A DNA stretch of 64,000 nt from Candolleomyces eurysporus (GCA_027579435.1 JANBPK010000930.1:1-64000), one strand, 5' to 3'; numbered from the stretch's first letter, positions 11,461 through 23,848 are shown. Translations and numbers: made by a program. The notes: generated by a model not told the origin, from the sequence alone.

Positions 11461-13304
11461 CATGTGCTGCTAGTTACATATTTTCTTTTTGCCAAGTGGG
11501 TGCGTTGGCTGGATCCTCGCTGAGGTACGGAAAATGCCGTGAGAGGAACGCATACAAAGGACGGTTGGTACGGGCTCCCACTGCTAGGTACGAGCAGGCT
11601 CATGCCTCGTCAAGTCCAGGTGTTTTCAATACCCAGGTCTTGTCTTTGGAGAGCATGTTTGGGGTCACACCCAGGCAAGTGGTCAATTCCACTATCGTCG
11701 TCGACATTACCCCAGGAACTTCCCCGATTCTCCCAATTCTTCCCGGTACTCAGGCGTTCAGCTTTCCGACAACTCCAAAAGATCTGGGACTCACGGAGAT
11801 CCTTCCTGGCTCGCGACCATTGCCTGCCCTTCCCCATGAGCTCCGTCGCTTCTTCATCATTCCACCTGGAACTCCTTGTTGCTCGGTAGATGCAATCTCA
11901 GTGTTGTTCTGTCGAGTTTTGGGTATTGCCTTTGTCAGTTGGAACTTGAAATCGGTTCAATGCTGGAGCGGCCTTTAGCAGGAGCATCCAAGTAGTATTG
12001 GGGTCCAAATGTAAGCAAAAATAAATTGTGACCTTCGTCCTGCAACGAGATGCTCATGCCGGTGTCAAAGCCGTGGGACTCGACGGGTATGTGAGATGTT
12101 CTTTGCCCTTAAATCAAGGTCCAGGAATCAAGTTAAACCCATGTTAGCATCAAGTAGGTCAAGTTAATCCAAGTTGCGAACAAGTTAACTCGTAGTTAAC
12201 ACAGCTGTCAGCATAAGTCAACATTTCTGTGTCGACGTGTTTGTTGATTTATAAGTCTCAATCAAATCATTTATATTCAAAATGTTTGAGCCATTCTGTG
12301 GCTGCCTCCAGAGCTCGAGAACGTATTGAACCAATATCTGGGCGTGTTTGACCCTCTGACTTCTTAGAAATGAATTATGTTTCCAGCAGTTAGTCACCGA
12401 GAAAGTTGCGAAGGGAAGCTTTAACTGGAAAGCAACAACCTCTTATTCTTCAATGCGGCGTTCAATGCTTGAGATAGCCTCCTGTGTGGGGAGTGTACCG
12501 ACTCTGAGCGGAATATCGGTTCACTCGCCCTATTGTCTCTCGGTTCGCTTAGCTGACTCCATGGCCCGTTCAGGACCCTTTCGCACCTTTTACAGACTGT
12601 TTTATTTTCACAGATCGCTCTCGAGTATTCGTAAGATATTGCGGTTGCTAGGCGAGGTCCGATTGGACTCGCACTTTATTTGCACACCAAGCGGGTACAC
12701 ACGAACGGAAACACCTTATTTACCCTCGAGACAGATTTTAGAGAACATCTTACCTTTTTCCTTCCATCGATTTGGACTTGAACGGTCATTTCGCATCCGC
12801 ATTCGTTATATAATTCTTCTCGCCTCCCGTCATCACCAGTCTCGTCTACAATTATAATAGTCCCAAAATACACTCGTTTTGCCCTCACACCTCGAGCGAT
12901 CAGGTATCGGACCATCGTTGTCTCGAGCCCTCCTCATTACCTCTTCATCCTTCCCTCTTACACCGAACTCTATCTCACACCTGTATGAGTGATCACGTAT
13001 ATCTGAGTAAAATTTGTGTGATTTCGTGTTTGAGTGACAGCACCAGAAGAACTAGCCTGGTCAACGGGAGTAATCGTATTCTTTGCCTCCTCAAACATAA
13101 CAAGGGTTGACAGACCACAGATCTTGTAGCTACGGACACTTTATGAGGTGGCGTTACCGATATATCTCATTAATACCAGCGGCACATTCACTTGGCCACT
13201 TGTGTGGAAAACAACCAAGTGTAACCATGTTACAGAGCCTAACTTGCAGGTGGAAAGTTAGAGAAAGTTACTAACTCAAGTAACTTTATTTACAGTCGTG
13301 TATA
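11461..13304. other. 1.8-kb segment interrupting the dispersed repeat
   Basis: This DNA is absent from the equivalent position of the intact copy (22425-23725), where only about 80-150 bp separates the two matching halves. It has weak open frames (11496-11978, 12453-12857) with no recognisable motif. I see no long terminal repeats, terminal inverted repeats or reverse transcriptase. It is either an insertion here or a deletion in the other copy. Confidence 0.5.
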
Positions 13305-13750
13305 AAAGCCATTGAACTTTGCCCTCGTATGCCCTGCTGACTTGCAGCCTCTGCGGAGAGTTCTATAATCACTCTCGCTACTCCCGACCCTGTTACAAAA
13401 TTGCCCCTTGACGGACAGTGGACTGATGGGATCAAGGATCAAGCTTGAGCTCCTAATTTCCGAGTTATTGTTGTGTTACAGCAGAGGGTCAACGGCGCGG
13501 AAAGTGACAGCCTTTCGACCCCATGCACCGAGCTCAAGGCAATCTGTCGGCGTCGTGAAACTCCTCGAACGCCGCGCGAGTCGGACGATTACTCCCTCGC
13601 TAGTGGCAGCTGCATGTCAATCTGAGGATGCCGAGCTCAAATAATCAGTCATATTCTAGCCTCTCACGCGAGGTTAGGACTAGACGATAATCTTTGTGTT
13701 TTATGCAAAAAAGACGGCTTGCTTATGTGATATCTGGATTCGAAGGGTCA
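13305..13750 (+). repeat. Dispersed repeat, split copy, right part
   Basis: Matches 23240-23725 in the same orientation; landmarks are GAGAGTTCTATAATCACTCTC, TTGACGGACAGTGG and GGCAGCTGCATGTCAATCTGA. Relative to the other copy it lacks about 36 bp after position 13450; in the longer copy the missing stretch is bounded by GAGCT on both sides, the pattern left by deletion between short direct repeats. Confidence 0.8.
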
Positions 13751-13789
13751 TGGAGATAAAGGACCTTGAACATCCCTGCTTCATTTCCA

Positions 13790-14105
13790 ATCGTAGAGAA
13801 TAGGGCGTTTCCGGCCTCAAACCGTATTTTCTAGGTCCACAGCATCCGCAATGGAAAATACGAGCACATTGAGAGCTCGAGCGGAGGCTTTATAAGCCGT
13901 CGAGCCATCGGAGAAGACGTTGGATATGGCAAAGAGTAGCACGCAAGGAGTGTTGGGCTTGAGGAGAATGATCGGAGCGAGTTTTCGGGCCTGGATAAAG
14001 CCACGAATAGTTTATAAACCGGAAGGGAGACAACTGACCGACTGTAGGAGATTGAGGACGTCATTCCCCAAAGGAGAGCAACGAGGCAGATGTTAAGTCT
14101 CCTCA
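13790..14105. repeat. Degenerate repeat related to 21065-21330
   Basis: Shared order of short blocks with 21065-21330: TTCCGGCCTCA, then CCTGGATAA followed by GACAACTGACCGACTGTAGGA (GATAACTGACTGACCATAGGA in the other copy), then GACGTCA. Similarity is modest and interrupted by indels. On the minus strand a short coding-like stretch (APIILLKPNTPCVLLFAISN) hints at a decayed membrane-protein gene. Confidence 0.4.
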
Positions 14106-15057
14106 CACAACCACAATCAAACTCATGTCTGATCGGAGGCTCTGTCTAGCTGTGTACAGCCACTAATTTGAGTGCTGTGGTATCAATCCTCATTTTCTTT
14201 CAACAGCAACGGGAGAAGACCACAGTAACGCTGAGAACAAAAAGGAAAAAACTCAACAAACTCCGCGAATCAAACTTTGTGTGTTGTAATTCAATGCAGC
14301 CAACAGCCAACTGGTGTCGTGCGTGTGTTGCGTAAGGACCTGAATGCAAATTGCAGGGCCCAGCCAAGTGTGGGTTGGAGTCAGTGGCCGATATCCTATG
14401 AGTTACTGCTGCCATGTTCCGCGCATGAACCTGAGATACCGCCACCGTTCATTTGTGAGCAATCCCAAGCTTTGGCAAAGGGGTGTACACGAGTTATTAT
14501 TAGTCTCCCCATTGTCTTCGAGTTCCCGTTTTCAGATTCGCTGCTGTAGATCACAAATGATAGAAGCATGTATGCAGTGACCCATGCCTAACATGGGCAC
14601 GTTCCAGTGTCGTGTTAATGCTCAGTGGCTGTTGTTGCAGCGATCCTGTGCAGATGGTGTGCAATACATCCGAGGGCGTCATTTGCTATCTCCTCGTATA
14701 ACAGCGTAAGCTCATTTGCCGTCCACAACCTTGATCGACCATATCCCCCTTACCCGGTTCAGGACTTCAACTGAAGACACAATGAATGAAGACAGGTGCG
14801 CCTGCACGGTCTACCTGAAATCCTTGACACTGAATGTAACATTAGTAACTCTTTATTGAGCAATCAAGGCGACGAAAGGTGAGTCAGACATTTTTGAGAT
14901 ACGACATCACCGTCACATGGGTCTCCAAGTCGATTTTATTTGCAGGGTATGAACGATCCTTTGGACCCATATCGCGGCACTCATTCCTGTGGCTCTTCTA
15001 GATGTTTATCTCGAGCACATAGATGCCACCACCAATGATGATCACAGCGCTCTGGAT
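14106..15057. other. Upstream region of the CHAT gene; 5' exons uncertain
   Basis: No separate gene seen. Candidate first ATG (14782) and splice-like signals (GTGAGTC at 14880; pyrimidine-rich CTTCTAG near 15000) suggest the CHAT gene has more 5' exons here, but none joins in frame without ambiguity. The frame of the 15058 exon is open upstream to about 14950. Confidence 0.4.
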
Positions 15058-18000
15058 ATGACTGAAATTGTGATATTTGATCTCGCGGATGAGCCAGATG
15101 GAAAGCGCTTTCCACTGAGTAAAGCGTCTGGGCGGCGATGGAAAATCGAGGGTTCCATAGAGCTGTAAGTCGTCATTGATGCATTCTCAACAAGGGATAA
15201 GGGTTGACGGCTTCGTTCAAGTCCTGTAGGTGTGAATGGGATTGGAGTCTTTGCCAAGTCGGAGGGAGGTTGGGACGTAGGGTTCTCGCAGTTGGACTGT
15301 GTTGATGTGAGAACTGGGACAGTTGGCCCTGGATACCGTAAGAACGCGTGATTTCAATGCGAAAACTTGCAGCTAATGGCAAAAAAATCANCAGGTCAGA
15401 TCCAGACCATGGAGACATGTGACGAGCAGTTATGCATGAGGATATCCTGGGAAATATGCGAAGTACCACTCAAGCCTATGATGGCGGTAGCTAGTGAGTA
15501 ATCTTCCTTAAGTGGAACAGCGGGGAAGTTTATTCATGCAGTCCATGCAGAGCGTTCTGCCTTCGTCGATGATGGGGACTTGTTGGGAGCTCTCCTTGGA
15601 CGCTGCTGTGCCGTCTCCAACACTGTTGAGACAACCGAAACGAATCAGGGAGGAGGCGAGCTCACTCCTATCGATAATTCGGACCCTGCCTTGCTTGACA
15701 GCGCTGAAGGGGCCTTCATGCATGAGCCCGAACGGACAGGCAGCCTGTTCGACATTGATGAATCCATTTCAGCAGGCAAAAGAGAAGCCGAGCTCGCTGC
15801 CCCCGATCATCCAGACCTCCCTGCCATGCTCAGCAACCTCGGAATCTTGTTCACACAGCGCTTTGAGCGCACCGGTTCCCTGTCCGACATTGCTGAATCA
15901 ATTGCAGCTACGCAAAAAGCAGTCAACCTCGCTCCTGCTGATCACCCAGACCTCCCTGACATGCTTATCAACCTTGGAAACTCGTTCCTGAGTCGTTTTG
16001 AGCGCACGAATGCCTTAGCCGACATCGGTGAAGTGATTTCAGCAACACAGCGTGCGGTACAGCTCATTCCTCCCAGTGATCCAGAGCTCCCTGCCACACT
16101 CGGCAACCTTGGAATATGGTTCATACGTCGCTTTGAGTGCACCTGTGCCTTGTCCGACGTTGATGGGTCAATTTCAGCAACACAACAAGCAATCAACCTT
16201 GCGCCTCCTAATCATCCAGACCTCCCCGACATGCTTATCGACCTTGGAGACTCGTTAATGAGTCGCTTTGAGCACACAGGGACGCTCTCTGAGATTGCCG
16301 AATCAATCTCAGCGACACAACGAGCCGTCGAGCTCACCCCCGCTGGCCATCCAGACCTCCCGAGCAGGCTTGACAACGTCGGACGCTTGCTATGGACTCG
16401 CTTTGAGTGCACAGGCNANCTCTCTGATATTGCNGAATCAATTTCAGTNAGACAAAGAGCAGTCGAGCTCACTCCCGCTGGTCATCCAGCCCTTCCTGTC
16501 ATGCTTGCCAACCTCGGAGCCTCACTCCTGAGTCGCTTTGAGCGCACAGGTGAACCCTCTGATATTGCTGAATCAATTTCAGCAACACAACGAGCAGTCG
16601 AGATCACTCCCCCTGGCTACCCAGACCTCCTTAGCATGCTCGTCAATCTTGGACGCTCATTCCGGCATCTCTCAGTCACAACAGGGATTTCCAATCACTT
16701 GGACACATCCATTGCCCATTACACGTCCGTAGCGACCTGCGGTTACGGCTCCCCATCACAGAGACTGCAAGCAGCTTACCTTTGGGCTCACCTGTCCTAC
16801 CAGCATCATCCGGATTCGCGACAGACCCTCACTGCCTTTGATACGGCTGTCCGGCTCATGTCTCTGGTCGCAAGTCTTGACCACACTGTGCAACATCGTC
16901 ATACCCTCCTTCAGGATATTCCCGGCATATCTTGCAAGGCCGCCGCCGCCGGATGTTCTCTCGGGAGAGCGGACAAAGCCTTGGAGTGGCTCGAACAAAG
17001 TCGTTGCCTCGTTTGGACCCAACTGAGCAATCTACGGACACAGCTTGCTGATCTTTGGGCACAGAATGAAAGCCTTGCACAGTGTGTTTTGGATGTCTCC
17101 AGGCAACTGGAAAATGCTGGTTCTCGTCAGGGCATTCATATCAACATGTCCATGTCGCAAAAGATTTCAGCAGAGGACGAAGCACGAAAACATTTAGAGC
17201 TTGCGAACAGGTGGGACGAACTTCTCAGCACCGTGAGAAGCACCATTCCAGGCTTTGAGAATTTCCTCCAGCCATCCCCATGTTCCACCCTACTTCAACA
17301 TCTCCCAGACCCCGGGCCTATTGTCGTCATCAACGTTCACAAAGACCGCTGTGATGCCATTGCGCTCATAGCTGGACTGGATGAACCTTTACATATCCCA
17401 CTACACAGTTTCTCTCAGCAGACGGCGGACACGTATTCCAATGATCTCACTGCTCATTTACAACTCAAAGAGCTGCGTATGCGTGCGGTCGAGGCAAATG
17501 CAAACGAAGAAGAGGACACAGACAACGAGGCAAAAGGAAGAGCTCTACGCCCAAGCATAAAGTGGGAACCACGTAACGAAGTAGTTCGCAACATTCTCGG
17601 GGGTTTGTGGAAAGATGTGGTGAAGCCAATATTAGATGCCCTGGGATTCTCGGTGAGGGAATATGACTTGATAGTATGCTCTGATTCTGATCCCTGTGAC
17701 AGAGGTTACCATCATCATCTGAAACGACGCTCCCAAGGATCTGGTGGTGTCCAACAGGTTCTATGTCCTTCCTTCCTCTACACGCAGCTGGCATATATGG
17801 AGGAAAGGACTCTGACAGCATCCTCAATTATGCCGTCTCATCATACACGCCAACCGTTACTCTGCTCGCTGATCGGGTCAAGAATGATCGCCCGATTGAC
17901 CAGAGTGTCTCTGGATTATTCTTGACAAGCCAACCGGATGCACCTGGCCTTTCTTCGATCCCCGGAACTACAAATGAGGTCAGGTCAATCCACGGACAGG

Positions 18001-18536
18001 CCGTCGAACATAGAGTGCGAGCACTGAGCCTCGAAGGGAATGACGTTACAGTCGATATGGCCCTTCAGCACATGGAGGAGTTCAGCTGCGTCCACCTGGC
18101 CTGTCATGCATCGCAAGATCAAAAGAAGCCACTTCAAAGTCGATTCCGATTCCACAGTGGCTCCCTGGAGCTTTCTACGATTATTCGGAAGAATCTAAAG
18201 AACGCCGATCTCGCTTTCCTGTCAGCGTGTGAAACCAGCACTGGCCAGGAAGAGCTTTCCGAGGAAGTGGTTCATCTGGCCGCTGGGATGCTTGCAGCCG
18301 GATACCGTAGAGTCGTGGCTACGATGTGGGCAATTGCTGATAAACATGCGCCAAAGGTTGCGACGGATTTCTACGGTTATCTCTTGGAACGGCGAGTCGA
18401 AGCTGATGGCAGCGGATTTGACGGATCGGACTCTGCCTATGCCCTGCATCACGCCATACAGCAGCTGAGGCAAGAAATTGGCGATTCCGAGAAGTCCCTC
18501 CTTACTTGGATCCCTTATGTACATTTTGGCTACTGA
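15058..18536 (+). CDS. C2-like / TPR / CHAT-domain protein (caspase-like protease)
   Basis: From the first in-frame ATG, exons 15058-15164, 15222-15337, 15395-15493, 15542-17652 and 17703-18536 give 1088 residues. The real start may be further upstream. The N-terminal about 130 residues look like a C2-type beta domain (MTEIVIFDLADEPDG, ELPVGVNGIGVF). Seven near-identical TPR-like units of about 45 residues run from 15730 to 16680, with the signature FERTGSLSDIAESISATQ-AVEL-HPDLP. A helical linker and a C-terminal CHAT domain follow, with RIWWCPTGSMSFLPLHAAG, the catalytic His in VHLACHAS and Cys in LSACETS. The apparent frame change near 17700 is a 50-bp GT-AG intron, not a mutation. CHAT is a caspase-clan protease known in fungal NLR-like and cell-death contexts; the substrate here is unknown. 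Four Ns (16417-16449) lie in TPR unit 6. Confidence 0.9.
15730..16680 (+). repeat. Array of seven 135-bp TPR-coding repeats
   Basis: Units start near 15730, 15865, 16000, 16132, 16267, 16405 and 16540. They share the coding pattern FE-TG-LSDIAESISATQ and CCAGACCTCCC blocks at the DNA level, indicating recent amplification or homogenisation. Copy number may be under- or over-assembled; Ns cluster in unit 6. Confidence 0.85.
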
Positions 18537-20020
18537 CTTATGCATCGTTCACCACATCGTTTACATTCAAATTTATCCTCCATTTCATTTCGTTCTCGTC
18601 ACCATATGTAAACTATTGCTCAGTGCTTGCACTCATCCACGTACCTATTTACATCCCGCCGGTGTCCAGATTTCTTCTCTATATTCGGTTAATCAATCTA
18701 TGTAGGTGTGTTCTCGATGTAATACTTTATGCCTCGCTTGTTACCTTTTGATACAAGTTGACTATCGTAGCAAAGCATTAGGTGGGGGTGGGCATAGCTT
18801 CACGCTGTCCACGATATCAATGTAACGAGCATCAATGAAGGTGTATTAACAAATGGTCGATTAAATTAGAATCATACTCGTAAATATCTTTGCGATGCAC
18901 CACGAACGGGATGGCGCAACCTCAAATCCACATCGGCAACCACCCGTTCCCCGCTCCATCTTTTCGTCCGACGATCAGCTCCAAGTTCATCTCCAAGTTT
19001 GTCTCGCGCCAGTATCCCCGACCAAGCACGTCCCTAGTAGTAGGTTGGACTCGTAGACTCTTCTGGGCAGCCTCGTATTATTCCTACTCTCCCCACAGGT
19101 GACAATCGTTGCTCTGGTGTTCCCGAGTTATGAGCTCAAAAGCCGCGCGTTGTCTTGCCCCCAATACACCACTTCAGTTCTAGTTCAGACAGGCGCTTGG
19201 TGTCGGAGCGGGGGTCAATGAGAAGGTCTCGAGCTATACTTGTGAGTAGAAGCATATGAACCTTGAGCTGGCGGATGCACAGGTGGAAGTCAAGGTGATC
19301 GAAGTACGCCGTAGGGTCGTTGTAGGAGGCGTGGATGGTGGGGACGCAGGATTAGGCGGAACGTATATCAGGTTGGATCCAACTGAGCTTCTTTGAATGA
19401 TGAATTGAGGCTGCTAATCAAGCGTCTATTGGAGCTATTCACAAGTTGAAATGTTCAGGTACCGACTAAGAACATACAAAAAGAATGAACACAGACGCGC
19501 TGCGCGCTGGAACAACTGATGGTAGCTGGAGACCTAAGTCTCATTACGCAAGGATCGTGGTTGCCGAAATTCGGAGCGCTAGAAGAGGAGTCGTGCAACA
19601 AGAGCAAGAAAGCCGAGAGAGGTTCAACAAGGCATAGGTACGCCAGCTCCTAATATCTCTCCGGGTGGGATGGCAGGTTCGAGGTCCCTTGATTCAATTG
19701 GCGTCCGAAATTCGACAACCCAAGGAGGGTTCATGAGAGTACCGTTTAGAGGTCTTTTGGCTGTCCGTGAATTTACCGAGCGCATTTCTGTTCGAAAGAG
19801 TGGGACGGACCTGTTGCATTGGCGAAAAGGTGATGTATTGAACGAAGGATACGAGCAAATACTCGAGATGTGGGGAGAGAGAAGGAAAAGAGGGATACAA
19901 ACCGACGAAAGGAGAACGAGAATAGGATCAAAAAGCACTCACATAAGCAAGACAAGCCTTCACCTCCTTCCCAACAATCCCGAGCCACTTTGTTCCAGTA
20001 ACGGCAAGAAGGTGTCCACG
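18537..20020. other. Gene-poor region, nothing recognised
   Basis: Short open frames on both strands overlap without motifs. AT-rich sequence near 18550-18880 is consistent with the CHAT gene's 3' region. No RNA gene or element recognised. Confidence 0.4.
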
Positions 20021-20115
20021 TCTTGAGCCTCATTCAAGCTCGCGGTGGTGTTCGAGAAGGAATATGATGGGATGTGGGTGAACGAGATTCGCAGACGACA
20101 TGCGTCGCGCTGGCT
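20021..20115. repeat. Degenerate short repeat related to 21436-21520
   Basis: Both sites share GAGCCT, GGT-GTG-TCGAGAAGGAA, GATGG and GATTCG-CAGACGA blocks in the same order and orientation. On the minus strand both read as IFLLEH(H/Y)-(R/D)ELE-like peptides, so they may be remnants of one duplicated exon. Confidence 0.4.
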
Positions 20116-21064
20116 TGTGTCCAATTCGGGGGTGGCCAATGATGGTTCGATGCGCAGATGTCGACGAATGGTAAAAAAANCATGTGCCAATTCGTACATC
20201 ATTGAGAGGAATAAGGTGTAACGACGGCCACAATGATGAGAATAATTGAATAGATACTCGGCGGGACATCGACATGTGTTTGAGTGCTGAAGGAAAAGCG
20301 AGAAGCAAAGCAAGAGAGTGAGAACGAAGCTAGAATATCAGAGACAAGAACGGAGAAGACATACCATGGAAGCGCAGCCAGCTGAGCGTCCACATTCCTC
20401 TATTTTGCGTAGTCGGGTACAAGCACTCATGGTACGATCCCGAGAGCTGTGAACGGATAGACTACATCAGCGTTCGCATCCAGAAACGAGCGAGAGAGAA
20501 AGAAATAGATAAAAANGAATCATTTGCAACCATGAAGTCTAAGCAACCCTCCATCGAAATGTAGCCTTCTGGGACGAATTCTCTCATGGCTATTTGCTGG
20601 TGTGAAAAGAGAGGTGATAACGAAACATACCATCTCGACCCAGACCTAGACTGCTGCCCAGCCCAACCGCGACAGGCCCATCCTCCTTCGCGAGACCGTT
20701 CATCGAAGTTGTCCGCCTCATGAAACTTGGCGTGCGTGTTCTTCGTCTCTGTGAGCGATAGCATCAGCACCTTGGCCGCCCCGCTGGTCCCTAACGTGGC
20801 CGAACACGATGCTCCTAGGACACAGGCGAGGCAGGCGACGATTGCTGAGCCATTCTACTATCCTCTCTTTGTGGCTTGCCCTATTCCTTGCTACCTTCGC
20901 CCGGTGGGAGCTGGGGGACTGTTACGAAGCGTTCATGGACGAGTGTGTGACTGCGCTAATCAGTTGGACGATGGGGGTGATAAGTAATTTGTTGGGAGGG
21001 TCAGAGGGGAAGGGGGAGAATCGTGTCAGCTATGGAGAGAGTCGTGAGTGGGGACAGGAATGAC
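20116..21064. other. Gene-poor region, nothing recognised
   Basis: Two Ns follow A runs at 20180 and 20516. Open frames are short and unmatched. Confidence 0.4.
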
Positions 21065-21520
21065 GCACCATAAGGAGTCTCCGGCCTCAGACAGTACTCG
21101 CTAGGACCCACACGTTCTGCACTGGAGGGGACTCTGCTTAAATCGCTAGCAGTGTCGTCGAGCCAGCGGGAGAGAGATAGGATAAGGGTGTGTGAGCTTT
21201 AGAAGGGCGGATAGTGTGATTTCAATGCCTGGATAAGCCGATGAAGAGTATGAAAAACAAACAAAGGGGATAACTGACTGACCATAGGATAAGGACACGA
21301 CGACGTCAGCAAAAGGCCGGGCGCGTGAGGGTGTAGGGTTTTGGCCACAATGGGCCCAGGAGGTCGCTTTACACTATAAAAAAGCTGTCCCTGAGGTGCT
21401 CAACACCCTCGTGCAATGGCAGCCAGCGGTATACGCCCTGAGCCTAGTTCGAGATCGTGGTAGTGCTCGAGAAGGAAGATGGTGGACGGGATTCGGCAGA
21501 CGATAGTATGCGTCACCCTG
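21065..21520. repeat. Degenerate repeat region paired with 13790-14105 and 20021-20115
   Basis: The left part (21065-21330) resembles 13790-14105, the right part (21436-21520) resembles 20021-20115. No intact coding region. This region therefore holds both decayed blocks side by side, about 900 bp upstream of the intact repeat copy. Confidence 0.4.
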
Positions 21521-22424
21521 TATATTCCTGGACACTCAGACCAGGTTTTTGTCGAACGTGAGGGGTTCGAAAATGCGGGCGCCATATGTCATCATTGACT
21601 ACTAGGTGGCGTGGCAGTGCCACCCCTTATTCCTTGCTTCAGCAACAGCTCCTGACTCTGCCGCTTGCTTTAATTGACATCCAATCGTGAAGAAACTTAT
21701 GGCACTCGTGTGAAACCTACTCTGTAATTAACACTGCACTTCTGAACGCATACAATAATATCTACTACTTTTGAATCTGCTTTTTCCTACTGAGACCTTC
21801 ACGCTTCTGAACTGCGCTCGCTGACGCACGCCTGCAGCGTGCTCGCGCTCGCGCGAGGGGAGGGGGGAGGCTAAGTGCTACCATTGGAAGCAGGAAGGTT
21901 GCACGAGCAGAGAATGACATGGGGAGGATGAGAATCATACGCATAAATCTAATGGTTTTCCGTCGAGTTGATGGAAGAGATAGGAGAATCTGCTCTGGCT
22001 AATGATGAAGGTGATGGCCTTGGTTGCAAACTTGTACATCGTCACATTTATTGCCTTATATAGTAGAATTGTCAGTTGGGAAAGCCTTGCTAAAGCAAGG
22101 AATTTTATGCTAGTATGATGATCATGGCTATGCTGTCGGATCATCGGAGAATCGGTTTCTCGGAGTCGGACTGATGCGGTTTTGGTGGTGAGGTCGTCGG
22201 GTTATAGAAATACAGGATAAAACTGCCTGAATGTTGTAAGTGCTCACGAGCGCTATTTACATTTATTTCTATTCGCTGTTTATTACGACCAGATTTCCTA
22301 CGGGAAGTCATCGAATGAAGGAGACGGAAACAAGCGAACGTACTCTAAAACTATCCTCTCAGTCAAACTGTAATCAATAACCGAAATTGGAAGCGCAACT
22401 CCGTTCGGGTCGCACTTGACAACA
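21521..22424. other. Gene-poor region, nothing recognised
   Basis: A short GC-rich patch near 21815-21870 (alternating CG-rich words) stands out from the surrounding composition. No coding region or RNA recognised. Confidence 0.4.
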
Positions 22425-23725
22425 AGCAGAGGCAAGCAGGGCCTATATGAAGACCCAAGAGTCCCGTCAATGTGACTGGCCTGAGCTGGCGTCTCCGGCT
22501 TGCCACACACGGATGGAGCAATCAGACGAAGCGGAAAGGGAGTGTGTATGGGAGGGACACCACAGAGACTAGGTGTCCTGTGTAATCGAATACACGGAGC
22601 AATTTTAGAATGCGTACCAGCTGCATCTTGTGTGATCGGCGCTCACGCAGATAAACAAAGAGAGAGAGAGAGATGCCAATGCCAGAGAGCTGAGAGGAGC
22701 CCCCCAACACCGACACTTCAGGAAGTGACATATATTCACCCCCTTGACAGCCAGGGAGCTCCACTGGCGGCGTACGTTCTTTTCGGGTGCTGCAAGTCCC
22801 CNGTCCCGCGTGATCTCATCAAATGGACTCGACACCTAAGAAACGGATGGTTAAAGTGCGACGACGGCGAGCGCTGAACGCTGAGTGAGTCGCTCTTGAG
22901 GAAGCCATTGGGACTGGCTGCCGGCGCAGTTGGGCTGAGCTGGACGACTCGTAAGGAATTTAGTGCTACAGTTGACATGACAGTGAAGCGCTGGTGGCGC
23001 GCAACTCGTCATTTCTCTGATGCACCCGAAAGATATAATGATTGAAAGTAACCGACAGTCATTGATGTAATCGAATTGGCGTCCTGTGAGTAAATATGTA
23101 TTGATGTATGTTAGCCTATAGATTTACTGTCACGAAAGTGGGGTTCGTAATGTGCGTCTACATTGTTATCTAGATGCCGGCGCTGAACGATGGCCTTGCT
23201 ACAGAGAAGACTCTCAGAGCCCTCCAAGTACTCGAGTGTGAGTGTAAAAGCTATTTACTTTTGCCTCCGAGTCGCTGGCTTACAGCCTCCGCAGAGAGTT
23301 CTATAATCACTCTCGTTAGCCCCGACGCTGTTACAAAATTGCCCGTTGACGGACAGTGGATTGATGGAATCAAGGAGCAAGCTTGAGCTCGTGTCATGCC
23401 CCGCCAACACTGCCCAAAACGGTGAGCTAATTTCCGAGTTATTGTTGCGTTACAGCGGAGGGTCGATGGTGCGGAAAGTGATAGCCTTTCGACTGCATGC
23501 GCCGAGCTCAAGGCAATCAGTCGGCGTCTTGGAACGCCTCGAACGCCGGGCGAGTCGGATGATTACTCCCTGGCCAGTGGCAGCTGCATGTCAATCTGAG
23601 CATGCCGAGCTCAAAGGATCGGTCAGATTCTAGTCTCTCACGCTAGTTTAGGACTAGACGATAATCTGTGTTTCATGCAAAAAACAGACGGCTTGCTTAT
23701 GGGGTATCTGCATTCCGAGGGTATA
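22425..23725 (+). repeat. Dispersed repeat, contiguous copy
   Basis: A 1.3-kb copy of the repeat found split at 10822-11460 and 13305-13750. It contains an AG dinucleotide tract near 22659 and an N at 22802 after a CCC run. Its right part is weakly coding-like on the plus strand (SIITLVSPDAVTKLPVDG, then STACAELKAISRRLG up to a stop at 23600), but frames do not join cleanly. Its right edge reaches the TATA box of the secreted-protein gene at 23849. Confidence 0.8.
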
Positions 23726-23728
23726 AAA
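23722..23728 (+). promoter_or_regulatory. TATA box of the secreted cysteine peptide gene
   Basis: TATAAAA lies 127 bp upstream of the ATG at 23849, right at the edge of the dispersed repeat. In the split copy the matching position (about 13750) reads differently and has no TATA box. Confidence 0.45.
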
Positions 23729-23848
23729 TGCTAGAAGAATCAACGAGACAAGCACACAACCAACAATAGCTCCCACTTTCACTACTATTCAGCAAACAGC
23801 TTACCCGCATACCACCCAACTGACACTCTACATACGCTCTCTATCACA

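Noticed and set aside
11496..11978. 160-codon open frame in the inserted segment
   Set aside because: No motif, no splice support and overlapping frames of similar length; not better than chance.
17653..17925. Apparent frameshift in the CHAT gene
   Set aside because: A 50-bp GT-AG intron at 17653-17702 restores the frame and joins directly to the conserved RIWWCPTGSM block.
19670..20026. 118-codon plus-strand open frame
   Set aside because: Lys/Arg-rich low-information sequence overlapping minus-strand frames; no start context or splice structure.
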